DNA of 64,000 bases, taken from contig NZ_CBFIEO010000001.1 in NCBI RefSeq assembly GCF_965661665.1, forward strand, positions 1 through 64,000, written 5' to 3'. This document shows, piece by piece, positions 1 to 8,156 of the stretch (the stretch's first letter is position 1; each line of letters opens with the position of its first letter). The notes beneath the pieces are model-generated. The model did no database searches and was not told the DNA's origin. It was given only the letters and a program-made list of their open reading frames with translations. Made by a program: the position numbers and the translations under genes. The stretch is from Cognatiyoonia sp965661665. GTDB lineage: Bacteria > Pseudomonadota > Alphaproteobacteria > Rhodobacterales > Rhodobacteraceae.

Positions 1-94
1 TTTCTCGTCGTCCACTCCTTGGTGGTTACGATGAGCCAAGAAAATTCTCTTATCAAATTGCCCTTTTTGGACCCATAAGCGCTGACGTCAGACA
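1..94 (-). mobile_element. IS3-like element, 5' end, running off the left edge
   Basis: Read on the minus strand, these bases align along their whole length, by eye at roughly three quarters identity, with the 5' end of the complete element at 5248. Both begin TGTCTGACG and share the block GCGCTTATGGGTCCAAA and the text just before orfA. The orfA start seen in the right copy (ATG) reads ACG here. Only the left terminal region is in the window. The element therefore points left, away from the copy at 5248, and the two are diverged relatives rather than fresh duplicates. Confidence 0.75.
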
Positions 95-206
95 CTTCCC
101 AGACGCCCAAGGCAATCAATCCGCGCTCAAGGATAAGTTCGGTTGCCACACCCAAAATCTTCTCAAGCTTCTCACGGCTGCGCGCTTGAAGTGGCGCTTT
201 GCGCAT
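95..206 (-). pseudogene. TetR-family regulator, N-terminal fragment cut by IS
   Basis: The minus strand from the ATG at 206-204 reads about 37 codons, starting MRKAPLQARSREKLEKILG and continuing ATELILERG. This is the typical first helix of a TetR DNA-binding domain (QARSRE...IL.AA..L..ERG). The frame runs straight into the IS end at 94, so the helix-turn-helix and the whole ligand domain are missing from this window. The rest may lie beyond the IS on the left or be deleted. The call rests on the family pattern of a short stretch, so identity as TetR is likely but not certain. Confidence 0.6.
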
Positions 207-213
207 TTAAGTG

Positions 214-224
214 TTGTCTGACAA
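214..224. promoter_or_regulatory. Palindrome TTGTCTGACAA, possible TetR operator
   Basis: A perfect 5-1-5 inverted repeat (TTGTC-T-GACAA) lies 8 bases upstream of the truncated TetR start, where an autoregulatory operator would be expected. The rest of 207-421 shows no gene I can support; it should hold the promoter of the exonuclease gene at 422, whose ribosome site AAAGGATAGG precedes the ATG. Confidence 0.35.
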
Positions 225-421
225 GGTCGCGCCTCCAGCCAAATACACGCGAACGTTGTACTCTTGATGCTATATTTCCAAAGATCAGAGAAGAATTTTC
301 CAAACCTATTCACATAAAGTTTTGGAACGACATCGAACGCCGTCAAACTAGAGAACACAAGTTTGGTTGCGCAATCTGGGCCATTTGATTATCTCCCGCA
401 GGCACCAAAGGATAGGACACC

Positions 422-1033
422 ATGGCCAATCACCTGTACCAAAACGATCTGCCGGATGGCTTGGATCTCGGGCCTGTTGTGGCCATCGATTGCGAGACGA
501 TGGGCTTGAACCCACACCGCGATCGCCTATGCTTGATTCAAATGTCCGGTGGGGACGGCGATTGCCATTTGGTGCAAGTAGCGCAAGGGCAAACCGACGC
601 CCCAAACCTGAAAGCGATGTTGGAAAACGCCGATGTGCTGAAACTGTTTCATTTTGGACGGTTCGACATTGCGGCGCTCTACCATACTTTTGGCGCGACG
701 ACTGCGCCTGTATATTGCACCAAAATTGCCTCAAAGATGGTGCGCACGTTCACCGATCGGCATGGCCTCAAGAACTTGCTGCAGGACTTGCTAAATGTGG
801 ATATGTCCAAGCAACAACAGCAAAGTGACTGGGGTGCGGAGAAGCTGACTTCCGCACAGCTTGAATATGCAGCGTCAGACGTTTTGTATTTGCACCAGCT
901 TCGGGAAAAGTTGGATCGGCGCCTCGCGCGCGAGGGCCGGACCGAACTGGCGCAAGCCTGCTTTGACTTCCTTCCAACCCGCGCAAAACTTGATATCGCC
1001 GGTTGGCCCGAAATCGATATCTTTTCCCACTGA
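422..1033 (+). CDS. Ribonuclease D-like 3'-5' exonuclease
   Basis: A 203-residue DEDDy exonuclease that would trim RNA 3' ends in the cytoplasm. The three Exo motifs are visible: D23 and E25 in VAIDCETMGLN, D82 in HFGRFDIAAL, and Y149/D153 in YAASDVLYL. It consists of the catalytic domain only; the HRDC domains of the ~375-residue E. coli RNase D are absent, as in other short alphaproteobacterial homologues. The ATG at 422 has a good ribosome site. Its stop overlaps the start of kdsD (TGATG), so the two are probably cotranslated at the head of the LPS block. Confidence 0.85.
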   Translation: MANHLYQNDLPDGLDLGPVVAIDCETMGLNPHRDRLCLIQMSGGDGDCHLVQVAQGQTDAPNLKAMLENADVLKLFHFGRFDIAALYHTFGATTAPVYCTKIASKMVRTFTDRHGLKNLLQDLLNVDMSKQQQQSDWGAEKLTSAQLEYAASDVLYLHQLREKLDRRLAREGRTELAQACFDFLPTRAKLDIAGWPEIDIFSH

Positions 1034-1995
1034 TGGCCAGCAGTTCACCACATCTCGACATCGCCCGTCGCGTCATACGCGAGGAAGCGTCTGCGCTTGA
1101 AGCTTTGGCGAACAGCATTGGTGATGGGTTTACCATCGCTGTTGAAATGATACTTGCCGCAAAGGGCCGCATCGTCGTGTCAGGCATTGGTAAATCAGGT
1201 CATATCGCACGAAAGATCGCGGCCACGCTCGCCTCGACAGGTACGCCCGCGCAATTCGTACATCCGGCGGAGGCAAGCCACGGTGATTTAGGCATGGTCA
1301 CAAGCAATGACATTGTCTTGGCCCTATCTAATTCTGGCGAAGCGCCAGAATTGGCCAATCTTGTGGCTTACACCCGTCGCTTCAAAATCCCCCTGATTGC
1401 ATTGAGCAGCCGGGAAGGCAGCACGCTGGCCACACAAGCAGACGTGTGCCTGAACATTCCACAACTGGGGGAGGCTTGTGGTCACGGTGTCGTGCCAACG
1501 ATTTCGACAACCATGTCGCTGGCCGTTGGGGATGCGCTTGCCATTGCCTTGATGGAAGCCCGCGACTTCACGGCGGAAAATTTCAGAGAGTTTCATCCAG
1601 GCGGGAAACTCGGTGCGCGTTTGGCAAAAGTCGAAGACCTGATGCACGCCGCTGACGAAATGCCGCTCAGCACGCCCGACGCGCTGATGAGCGATACCCT
1701 GCTGGTGATCAGCGAAAAAGGTCTGGGCGTGGTTGGCATCATCGATCGGAATGGCCATCTCTCAGGCATCATTACCGATGGTGACTTGAGACGGCACATG
1801 ACCAGATTGCTGGAAAAGAAGGCAGGCGATGTGATGACCGCCAGTCCGACGACGATCGGACCCAACGCGCTGGCCGAAGAAGCTGTTGCGGTGATGAATG
1901 AGCGTCAGATCACTTGCCTTTTCGTTGTGGATGAGACCCAGACACCCGTGGGCGTGCTCAAGATTCAGGATTGCTTGCGCGCTGGTGTTGTCTAG
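1033..1995 (+). CDS. kdsD: Arabinose-5-phosphate isomerase (KdsD/KpsF)
   Basis: Interconverts ribulose 5-phosphate and arabinose 5-phosphate, the first step to Kdo for lipopolysaccharide. The 320-residue protein has an N-terminal SIS sugar-isomerase domain (about 30-180, with VSGIGKSGHIARK and PAEASHGDLG) and two C-terminal CBS repeats (about 200-315, with GIITDGDLRRH). I chose the ATG at 1033 because it overlaps the preceding stop; an upstream in-frame extension lacks family sequence. Genes lptC, lptA and lptB follow directly, which supports a role in LPS supply; kdsB lies on the other side of the IS. Confidence 0.92.
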   Translation: MASSSPHLDIARRVIREEASALEALANSIGDGFTIAVEMILAAKGRIVVSGIGKSGHIARKIAATLASTGTPAQFVHPAEASHGDLGMVTSNDIVLALSNSGEAPELANLVAYTRRFKIPLIALSSREGSTLATQADVCLNIPQLGEACGHGVVPTISTTMSLAVGDALAIALMEARDFTAENFREFHPGGKLGARLAKVEDLMHAADEMPLSTPDALMSDTLLVISEKGLGVVGIIDRNGHLSGIITDGDLRRHMTRLLEKKAGDVMTASPTTIGPNALAEEAVAVMNERQITCLFVVDETQTPVGVLKIQDCLRAGVV

Positions 1996-1998
1996 GTC

Positions 1999-2604
1999 AT
2001 GGCACCTGCAGATAACCTCTATTCGCGCTTTGTTGGTTTCACGAAAGTTATCCTCCCTTTAATGGCCGTTGCCTTGCTATCGACGCTGTTCCTTTTTGCG
2101 CGCAACAATGGTGGATCGACCGAAATTCCCATCTCTGAATTGGGAGCCTTGGCGCGTGAACAACGGATCACCGCACCTGAATTTTCAGGCGTAACTGCGG
2201 ACGGGTCAGTTATCAAAATCTCCGCCAGATTTGCCAAGCCAGAGGATGGGTCGATGGAAAGCCTGTCGATCTCAGAACCGACGCTCAGCCTTGATGCGTC
2301 GGACGGCACGTCGCTCAGGATATTCGCGGGCGAGGGTGTGATTGACGGGGCATCTCGCACGGCGCGCTTGGCGGGACTGGCGCGGCTTGAAACCTCTTCC
2401 GGCTATTTGATGGAGACGACATCCCTCAGCGCCGATCTTGACACAGGGCGGATCAAATCCGATGGGCGCCTTGCGATCATGGCTCCTTTTGGGGAGTTGG
2501 AGGCGGGCCGTGTCGAGATCTTGGTCAAATCTAGCGGAACAGGCCAAGAGATGCATTTCACCAACGGCGTCCGGCTGCTATATAAAACAGATACGATTGA
2601 ATAG
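1999..2604 (+). CDS. lptC: LPS export protein LptC
   Basis: A 201-residue bitopic inner-membrane protein of the Lpt bridge, which passes LPS from LptB2FG to LptA. One membrane segment is visible near residues 16-34 (VILPLMAVALLSTLFLFA), followed by a periplasmic LptC/OstA-like beta-jellyroll with repeated short strands. It begins 3 bases after kdsD and precedes lptA by 10 bases. Sequence conservation in this family is low, so the call rests on topology and on its fixed place before lptA-lptB. Confidence 0.85.
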   Translation: MAPADNLYSRFVGFTKVILPLMAVALLSTLFLFARNNGGSTEIPISELGALAREQRITAPEFSGVTADGSVIKISARFAKPEDGSMESLSISEPTLSLDASDGTSLRIFAGEGVIDGASRTARLAGLARLETSSGYLMETTSLSADLDTGRIKSDGRLAIMAPFGELEAGRVEILVKSSGTGQEMHFTNGVRLLYKTDTIE

Positions 2605-2614
2605 GATTGCGAGA

Positions 2615-3100
2615 GTGACACGCTTCATTTCCCTACTGGTCGCGGCGCTATTTGCGTTGTCGGTGCCAGCCTTTGCGCAAACTAACATCAACCTTGGGGG
2701 GCTGTCTGCTGACCCGACAGCCCCTGTTGAAATTGCCGCAGAGAGCCTGACCGTCGATCAGGACACAGGGACGGCTGTTTTTGAAGGTGAGGTCGTGATT
2801 GTACAGGGTGACCTGCGGTTGTTGGCCCAGCGGGTTGAGGTAGTCTATGGCGCCACGGCGGTTGAAATCGTGCGCCTTCGTGCGTCAGGTGGGGTGGTCT
2901 TTGCCACGGCGACGGAAGCTGCAGAAGCAACCACTGCCGATTACGATATCACAAACGGAACGCTGGAGCTGTCGGGCAACGTTTTGTTGACGCAAGGCCC
3001 CAGCGCAATTTCTGCCGAACAGATTGTGATCAACCTGATCACTGGTAATGCGCAGCTTTCTGGTCGCGTTCGCTCCGTGTTGCAGCAAGGCGGCAATTGA
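2615..3100 (+). CDS. lptA: LPS periplasmic bridge protein LptA
   Basis: About 161 residues with a signal peptide (FISLLVAALFALSVPAFAQ) and an OstA-like N domain: PVEIAAESLTVDQDTGTAVF followed by EGEVVIVQGDLRL. It polymerises in the periplasm and carries LPS across. I start it at the GTG at 2615, because that places the hydrophobic signal at the N terminus; an open extension upstream overlaps lptC and would bury the signal. The stop overlaps the lptB ATG (TGATG), indicating translational coupling. Confidence 0.88.
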   Translation: MTRFISLLVAALFALSVPAFAQTNINLGGLSADPTAPVEIAAESLTVDQDTGTAVFEGEVVIVQGDLRLLAQRVEVVYGATAVEIVRLRASGGVVFATATEAAEATTADYDITNGTLELSGNVLLTQGPSAISAEQIVINLITGNAQLSGRVRSVLQQGGN

Positions 3101-3852
3101 TGGCTGAGTTGAGCGTTCAGGACGGCGGTGCAGGGCTCAAGGTCGTCAATCTGCGAAAGTCGTATCGCAAGCGTTTGGTGATCCGCGATGTCAGCCTAGA
3201 GCTTGGACGCGGTGAAGTTGTTGCGCTTCTGGGACCGAATGGGTCCGGCAAAACAACCTGCTTTTATTCAATTGCCGGGCTAGTGAGCCCTGAAGGCGGG
3301 CAAGTCATTATCGACGGGCGCGATGTGACCGCGCTTCCCATGTACCGCCGCGCAAAACTTGGTATCGGCTACCTGCCGCAGGAGATGTCGATTTTCCGCG
3401 GCATGTCGGTCGAAGACAACATCTTTGCCATCCTTGAAATTGCGGAGCCAAAGAAACACGCCCGCCAGCAGAAACTGGAAGACTTGCTGTCCGAGTTTTC
3501 GATTGAGCACCTCCGCCGTGCGCCTGCATTGGCGTTGTCAGGGGGTGAACGACGGCGTGTGGAAATCGCACGCTGTTTGGCGGCAGGGCCCAAATACGTG
3601 CTGCTGGACGAACCCTTCGCAGGCGTCGATCCCATTGCCGTTGGCGAAATCCGGCAACTGGTGGCAGAGCTTAAAAACCGTGGAATTGGTGTGCTCATCA
3701 CCGACCACAACGTGCAAGAAACCCTCCAAATCGTTGATCGGGCCTACATATTGCATGACGGGAAAGTTTTGATGAGCGGCACAACGCAAGAGGTTGTTGC
3801 GGATGAAAATGTGCGCCGCGTCTATCTTGGCCAAGGCTTCCGCGTCTCATAA
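3100..3852 (+). CDS. lptB: LPS export ABC ATPase LptB
   Basis: A 250-residue cytoplasmic ATPase that powers LPS extraction with LptF and LptG (not in this window). Walker A is GPNGSGKTT near residue 45, the Q-loop is YLPQEMSIF, the signature is LSGGERRRVEIARCL, and Walker B is YVLLDEPFAGVDP followed by the H-loop LITDHNVQE. These match LptB closely. A TTG one codon upstream is possible, but the ATG at 3100 overlapping the lptA stop is the better start. Confidence 0.95.
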   Translation: MAELSVQDGGAGLKVVNLRKSYRKRLVIRDVSLELGRGEVVALLGPNGSGKTTCFYSIAGLVSPEGGQVIIDGRDVTALPMYRRAKLGIGYLPQEMSIFRGMSVEDNIFAILEIAEPKKHARQQKLEDLLSEFSIEHLRRAPALALSGGERRRVEIARCLAAGPKYVLLDEPFAGVDPIAVGEIRQLVAELKNRGIGVLITDHNVQETLQIVDRAYILHDGKVLMSGTTQEVVADENVRRVYLGQGFRVS

Positions 3853-4069
3853 TTTTTCTGCAACTCAGCATTGACAAGTTATGGTGCTCTGGCGCTCAAT
3901 AAAGTCAATGACAGACTCAGCAAGAATGTGCGTCTCGACCCGGTTCCAAGCCAGAGCCGTCAACGAGATGGGCCAAATCAGCAGTCGTCATACCCCCCGA
4001 ACACAAACCTAAACGCAAGCGTCCGACGCGTGCGCCTGACAGTTGTGTTCCAATTTTGAAGGAGTCTCG

Positions 4070-4645
4070 ATGAGATATCAGATTAGCGGCAAACAAATCG
4101 ACATTGGTGAAGCGCTGCAGGTTCACGTGCAGACAGAACTGAATGAAATCCTTGGAAAGTACGCCGGACGGCCGACTGAAGCTGTCGTCACCTTTTCAAA
4201 GTCAGGCCAAGAATACGTTTGCGAATCTGTTGTCCACCTTTCAACGGGGCTGACCGTGCAGGCCAAGGGTTCGGATCACGAAATTTACGCGGCGTTCGAC
4301 GCAAGTTCCGAAAAGATGGACAAGCAATTACGCAGGAATAAGAGGCGGTTGAAAGATCACCACAAGGAACGTTCGCAACCAGTTGAACTTTATTCAGCAG
4401 GGTCCTATATCCTCGACGGAATCGAGGACTCGGCCGTTGCTGAAGAACAGGACGCCACGCCGATTATCGTTGCCGAAACGGAAACAAAGATACCATCGCT
4501 CACAGTGGGGGAGGCTGTGATGCAAATGGAATTGGCGGGCACCCCCGTCATCATGTTTCGGGACGAGAAAAGCAAAAAGCTGAATGTCGTGTACAAGCGC
4601 GACGATGGGAACATAGGTTGGATTGATCCGCACGCTGCAGACTGA
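4070..4645 (+). CDS. hpf: Ribosome hibernation promoting factor, long form
   Basis: A 191-residue long HPF: an N-terminal S30AE/RaiA domain (about 1-100, MRYQISGKQIDIGEALQ) that binds the decoding centre, a linker, and a C-terminal dimerisation domain (about 130-185, containing MFRDEKSKKLNVVYKRDDG) that joins two 70S ribosomes into 100S particles. The ATG at 4070 has a GAAGGAG ribosome site. The 217 bases upstream contain a TTGACA at 3871-3876 but no clean -10 box. In many proteobacteria rpoN sits before this gene; here lptB does. Confidence 0.93.
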   Translation: MRYQISGKQIDIGEALQVHVQTELNEILGKYAGRPTEAVVTFSKSGQEYVCESVVHLSTGLTVQAKGSDHEIYAAFDASSEKMDKQLRRNKRRLKDHHKERSQPVELYSAGSYILDGIEDSAVAEEQDATPIIVAETETKIPSLTVGEAVMQMELAGTPVIMFRDEKSKKLNVVYKRDDGNIGWIDPHAAD

Positions 4646-4677
4646 TCCAATATCGTAAGATGATTGGGTAGACTGAT

Positions 4678-5142
4678 ATGTTGATGTCAGAGATCCTGAA
4701 AGTGGATGCCGTAAAGTCGCTGAGCGGTTGTACGAGCAAAAAGCGGCTGTTCCATGATCTTGGTTCAGTCGCTGAAACAGTCCACGGGATTGACTCCAAA
4801 GCTGTGATTGACGCGCTGCTTGAGCGGGAAAGCCTTGGGCCCACCGCAGTTGGCAAAGGCATCGCCCTGCCCCACGCGCGGATGGAAGGCGTCGACACTG
4901 TTTGCGGCATGTTCTTGCGTCTGGAAAAGCCGTTAGAATTTGATGCAGCTGACAAGCAGCCAGTCGATCTGATCTTTGCGCTGCTTGCCCCCGTCAATGC
5001 GGGCGTGCAGCACTTGAAAGCCTTGGCGCTTGTGTCACGAACATTGCGTGATGCCGACACCTGCGCAAAGCTGCGGGCAAATGCGGATGTAAATGCGCTC
5101 TACACGCTTTTGACCGAAGCAGAATCGCATCAAGCGGCTTAA
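4678..5142 (+). CDS. ptsN: Nitrogen PTS EIIA component
   Basis: A 154-residue EIIA-Ntr protein of the phosphotransfer chain EI-Ntr/NPr/EIIA-Ntr, which regulates potassium and nitrogen responses rather than moving sugar. The phosphorylated histidine is H66 in GIALPHARMEGVD; the fold continues to the C terminus. It lies 32 bases after hpf and is probably cotranscribed with it. An in-frame ATG two codons downstream is an equally possible start. The 3' end overlaps, on the other strand, the open frame of the broken glycosyltransferase. Confidence 0.93.
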   Translation: MLMSEILKVDAVKSLSGCTSKKRLFHDLGSVAETVHGIDSKAVIDALLERESLGPTAVGKGIALPHARMEGVDTVCGMFLRLEKPLEFDAADKQPVDLIFALLAPVNAGVQHLKALALVSRTLRDADTCAKLRANADVNALYTLLTEAESHQAA

Positions 5143-5247
5143 GCCGCCCAATCCCAAACCCAAAGACCAGATAATTGCGGGGATGCGCATCCCATGCGAG
5201 ACGCTCAAGTTCGCCTGAATAGATCTTGGCCAGCCATTCGTGATAAG
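5143..5247 (-). pseudogene. 3' remnant of the glycosyltransferase split by the IS
   Basis: The minus strand from the IS boundary at 5247 stays open and reads YHEWLAKIYSGELERLAWDA, followed by HPRNYLVFGFGIGRLK. It looks like the tail of a protein, has no start of its own, and lies on the same strand as the 5' part at 6536-7075. I infer it is the C terminus of that glycosyltransferase, left behind after IS insertion and loss of the middle. No stop appears until 4994, inside ptsN on the opposite strand, so the true end is uncertain. Confidence 0.5.
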
Positions 5248-5333
5248 TGTCTGACGAGGGCGCTTATGGGTCCAAATAGGGTTATTTTCTAAGAGAGTGT
5301 TTGTTGCTCATTGTAGCCACCAAGAAGTGGACG

Positions 5334-5699
5334 ATGAGAAAGACAACGAAGAGCGCTGGCGAGAAGATCGTCAAAGACATCAAGCGCGCCACACACCAGC
5401 ATTATTCCAGCGAAGATAAGATCCGCATCGTGCTGGATGGATTGCGTGGTGAGGATAGCATCGCCGAACTGTGCCGCCGTGAGGGTATATCACAGGGCAT
5501 CTACTACAAATGGTCTAAGGACTTCATGGAAGCCGTTAAGAAGCGGATGGCTGGCGATACAGCGCGGGCTGCGAACGCGGACAAGGTCAAGGCACTGCGC
5601 CGCGAAGCAAAGGACCTCAAGGAGGTCGTTGCGGAACAGACACTCGAATTGCGACTTCTCAAAAAAAGCATGACAGGCGATAGGGGCGACGACGAATGA
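5334..5699 (+). CDS. IS3-family transposase OrfA
   Basis: A 121-residue OrfA: a basic N terminus, a helix-turn-helix of the Tnp_1 type (HYSSEDKIRIVLDGLRGEDS, then IAELCRREGISQGIYYKWSK) and a C-terminal leucine-rich coiled coil (KALRREAKDLKEVVAEQTLE). In intact elements it binds the ends and is fused to OrfB by -1 frameshifting. The ATG at 5334 matches the family start. It appears intact but lacks a working OrfB partner. Confidence 0.85.
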   Translation: MRKTTKSAGEKIVKDIKRATHQHYSSEDKIRIVLDGLRGEDSIAELCRREGISQGIYYKWSKDFMEAVKKRMAGDTARAANADKVKALRREAKDLKEVVAEQTLELRLLKKSMTGDRGDDE

Positions 5700-6461
5700 G
5701 GTCTCCCACATCTGAGAAGTTGGAGATTATACGGCTGGTCGCGGAAAGCCACCTGTCGGCACGCCTGACGCCGGCCAAGCTCGGCATTCCGCGTCCCACA
5801 TTCTATCGCTGGTACGACCGCTATCTGCAGCGCGGTGAGGCCGGATTGCAGGATCAATACCCCAAGCTAAAACACGTTTGGAACCGGATGCCGGATGAGG
5901 TGAAACGCAAGGTTGTCGACTTCGCCTTGAACGAGACAGAGCTATCACCGCGTGAGCTGGCAGTTACCTTCACGGATCAGGAAAGCTACATCGTCTCCTG
6001 GAAGCTTCGCACCAACATGCGGGCAGAGGATGTAACGGACACGTTAGATCTGTCGTTGCAGGCTTCGGGTTGCAATCAGGTTCATGTCGTCCATAAACCG
6101 CGTCTGCTCAGCGACAATGGATCAAGTTACGTCTCAGGGAATCTGGCTGAAGAACAAAGGCATGAAGCACTCGCGCGGGGCGCCATATCATCCACAGACC
6201 CAGGGCAAGATCGAACACTGGCACCAAACTCTCAAGAACCGCATCCTGCTGGAAAACTACTTCCTGCCTAGCGATCTTGAAGCCCAGATCGAAGCCTTTG
6301 TCGGCCACTACAACCATCAGCGCTATCACGAGAGCATCAACAACGTCACACCTGACGACGTATACTTCAGGCGTAACAAAGCTATCCTAAAGCAAAGGGA
6401 AAGGATCAAACAAAAGACACTTGAAACGCGGCGCTTGCATCACCGCAAGCACGCAGCATAA
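5696..6461 (+). pseudogene. IS3-family transposase OrfB, deleted and frameshifted
   Basis: It starts ATGAGG overlapping the orfA stop and shows the N-terminal helix-turn-helix (LGIPRPTFYRWYDRYLQRGE). Near position 5985 the text jumps from AVTFTDQESY to IVSWKLRTNMRAEDVTD. In intact family members about 60 residues carrying the first catalytic Asp (the W.TDFT region) separate these parts. The second Asp survives in SDNGSSY. Near 6145 the frame shifts, and the end with the catalytic Glu (GKIEHWHQTLKNR) is in another frame. The integrase core is therefore non-functional by two independent lesions. Confidence 0.85.
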
Positions 6462-6535
6462 CCAAACCAACCAGATGAGCCAAACTCTCTCTTAGGTTAG
6501 GAAGCTCTTGGTTCCAAAAAACCTGACGACGGACA

Positions 6536-7075
6536 GTCGAGCATAATCGCGCCCATTGTAGTCTGCCCACGGGCCAAAAGCCGTTTAGTCAGTGCTTTCA
6601 GAGATTAAGTTTCACAGTCCGAAAAAACAAAGAGCTCATCAGTGTCCAAAGTCGGACACCAATGCCCATGGCCATATCTAAATTGGAGCGCTGCAAGCCA
6701 ATCGACCCCAAATCTGGACAATCGATAACTCCCTTTTGTCTGCCGGAGTGAAACATCGCGGTTATACATTAAGGACTGGAGGGTCCCGTCGAGGCTGACG
6801 TTGTCGACTATAAAGAAATGCTGAACAACCATGGCGCGGTGATACTCTAAGAAGTGCGGTAGCCGCTCCATCTCGTTGCGGACAGTCGAGAAAACCAAGA
6901 TGGCATGCATACCGAATTGCCTGGTACGATCAATGACGTTCCTGATTTCCCCTCGTTTCCACAGCACGCAAAACAGAAACCTGCGACGTTTCCAACGTAG
7001 GCGATAGGCCTTCCATAAAGACCAGTTATAGCTTGAATTGATTCGACTGAAGGGCGTTGGAGGGTTCAACGTCAC
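6536..7075 (-). pseudogene. Glycosyltransferase (GT2-like), 5' part, stop codon plus IS
   Basis: The first 156 codons match GT2/DUF-type glycosyltransferases of this group: NWSLWKAYRLRWKRRR at the N terminus, ILVFSTVRNEMERLPHFLEY, HFFIVDNVSLDGT, and the metal site DTDELFVF (DxD). A TAA at 6605-6607 interrupts the frame, yet the same frame continues as SLKALTKRLLARGQTTMGAI up to the IS at 6535. The gene therefore took a nonsense mutation and an insertion; a tail lies at 5143-5247. It would have added sugars to a surface polysaccharide, as suggested by galU next door. The order of events is unknown. Confidence 0.8.
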
Positions 7076-7093
7076 CTCGGATCTTTGCTGCGG

Positions 7094-7987
7094 CTACTGC
7101 GCCGCCCGACGGGCTGCAACCATGTTTTCTATATAATTTGAAAAGCTATCTTTTAGGTCTGGATGCGCCAAGGCGAACGCCACTGTTGCTTGAAGATAAC
7201 CAGCCTTCGAGCCACAATCGTAACGCTTACCATCAAAGCGGAAACCATACACTCCGCGACCGTGATCAATCTCTTTCGCGATTGCGTCGGTCAGCTGGAT
7301 TTCACCCCCGGCACCGACGTCAACCGAACTCATGTTGTCCAACACCTTGGGAGTCAAAATGTAACGGCCAATCACCGCAAGATTTGAAGGCGCTTTGTCT
7401 GCCGTCGGCTTTTCAACCATGCCTTTGACTTTCACCACCCGACCGATGTCAGACGCTACAGCCAAAACGCCGTACGACGAGATTTGTTCTGGGGCGACTT
7501 CCATTGCCGCGACCATAGCGCCACCGGTTTCTTCGTAGGCCTCGACCATTTGCTGAAGACAGGGGCGTTCGGCAGCAATCACGTCGTCAGGCAGAATAAC
7601 GGCGAAAGGTTCATCACCAATCAAACGGTGCGCACAAGATACAGCGTGACCCAAGCCTTTGGCCTTGTGTTGGCGAATATATGCAATTGCGCCACTGTCC
7701 ATATGCGTATTTTCAAGAATGTTGAGCAGATCTTTTTTGCCTTTTGCTCGAAGCGAAGCCTCAAGATCGGGCGCATGATCAAAGTAGTCCTCAAGGGCGG
7801 ATTTCCCGCGCGACGTGACAAAAATGAATTCTGTGATCCCAGCGGCCCGTGCTTCATCAATCGCATATTGGATCAACGGGCGATCCACGAGCGTCATGAT
7901 TTCTTTTGGGATAGACTTTGTAGCCGGAAGGAACCGTGTTCCCAGGCCAGCCACTGGAAAGATCGCTTTTGTAACTTTTCTATTCAT
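7094..7987 (-). CDS. galU: UTP-glucose-1-phosphate uridylyltransferase
   Basis: Makes UDP-glucose for polysaccharide and lipid glycosylation. The 297-residue protein has the nucleotidyltransferase signature KAIFPVAGLGTRFLPATKSI near the N terminus, PKEIM, VMLPDD-like VILPDD, and GMVEKP. I chose the second of two tandem ATGs (7987) because homologues start MxRKVTKA; the open frame extends 51 codons upstream without family similarity. A promoter candidate lies at 8106-8135. The broken glycosyltransferase follows 18 bases downstream and was probably cotranscribed. Confidence 0.94.
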   Translation of the reverse strand: MNRKVTKAIFPVAGLGTRFLPATKSIPKEIMTLVDRPLIQYAIDEARAAGITEFIFVTSRGKSALEDYFDHAPDLEASLRAKGKKDLLNILENTHMDSGAIAYIRQHKAKGLGHAVSCAHRLIGDEPFAVILPDDVIAAERPCLQQMVEAYEETGGAMVAAMEVAPEQISSYGVLAVASDIGRVVKVKGMVEKPTADKAPSNLAVIGRYILTPKVLDNMSSVDVGAGGEIQLTDAIAKEIDHGRGVYGFRFDGKRYDCGSKAGYLQATVAFALAHPDLKDSFSNYIENMVAARRAAQ

Positions 7988-8105
7988 CATATTTTTTTTG
8001 CCTACGTGCTCTGCAAGCCGATATATCCAGATTATCGATTCTTTGTGTCCGACCCAAGGCCAGAAAAAGGAATGTGCTGGCTGGGACAATAATTCCGCGA
8101 ATTCT

Positions 8106-8135
8106 ATTATTTTGCTACAGAAGAAACTGCCGCAA
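8106..8135 (-). promoter_or_regulatory. Possible sigma-70 promoter for galU
   Basis: On the minus strand TTGCGG (8135-8130) and AATAAT (8111-8106) are separated by 18 bases, about 115 bases upstream of the galU start. The stretch is AT-rich compared with the surrounding genes. Assigned by eye only. Confidence 0.35.
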
Positions 8136-8156
8136 AGCACCTGTATTGACTTGGAA

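Larger units (their letters stand above)
5248..6535 (+). mobile_element. IS3-family insertion sequence, defective
   Basis: About 1.29 kb with the two-frame layout of IS3-family elements (orfA, then overlapping orfB). I place the ends at TGTCTGACGAGG (left) and, on the complement, TGTCCGTCGTCAGG (right), an imperfect inverted repeat with the family's TG...CA ends. The flanking bases (AAG left, GTC right) do not form a target duplication, which fits a deletion next to the element. The orfB frame is broken, so the element cannot move by its own transposase. Confidence 0.8.

Noticed and set aside
116..388. Small open frames on both strands between the left IS and the exonuclease gene
   Set aside because: They show low-complexity or basic sequence without family similarity; the minus-strand one reads a different frame from the TetR fragment.
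1..6535. Composite transposon bounded by the two IS3-like copies
   Set aside because: The copies are only about three quarters identical, the right one is dead, and the cargo is essential housekeeping genes; independent insertions explain it better.
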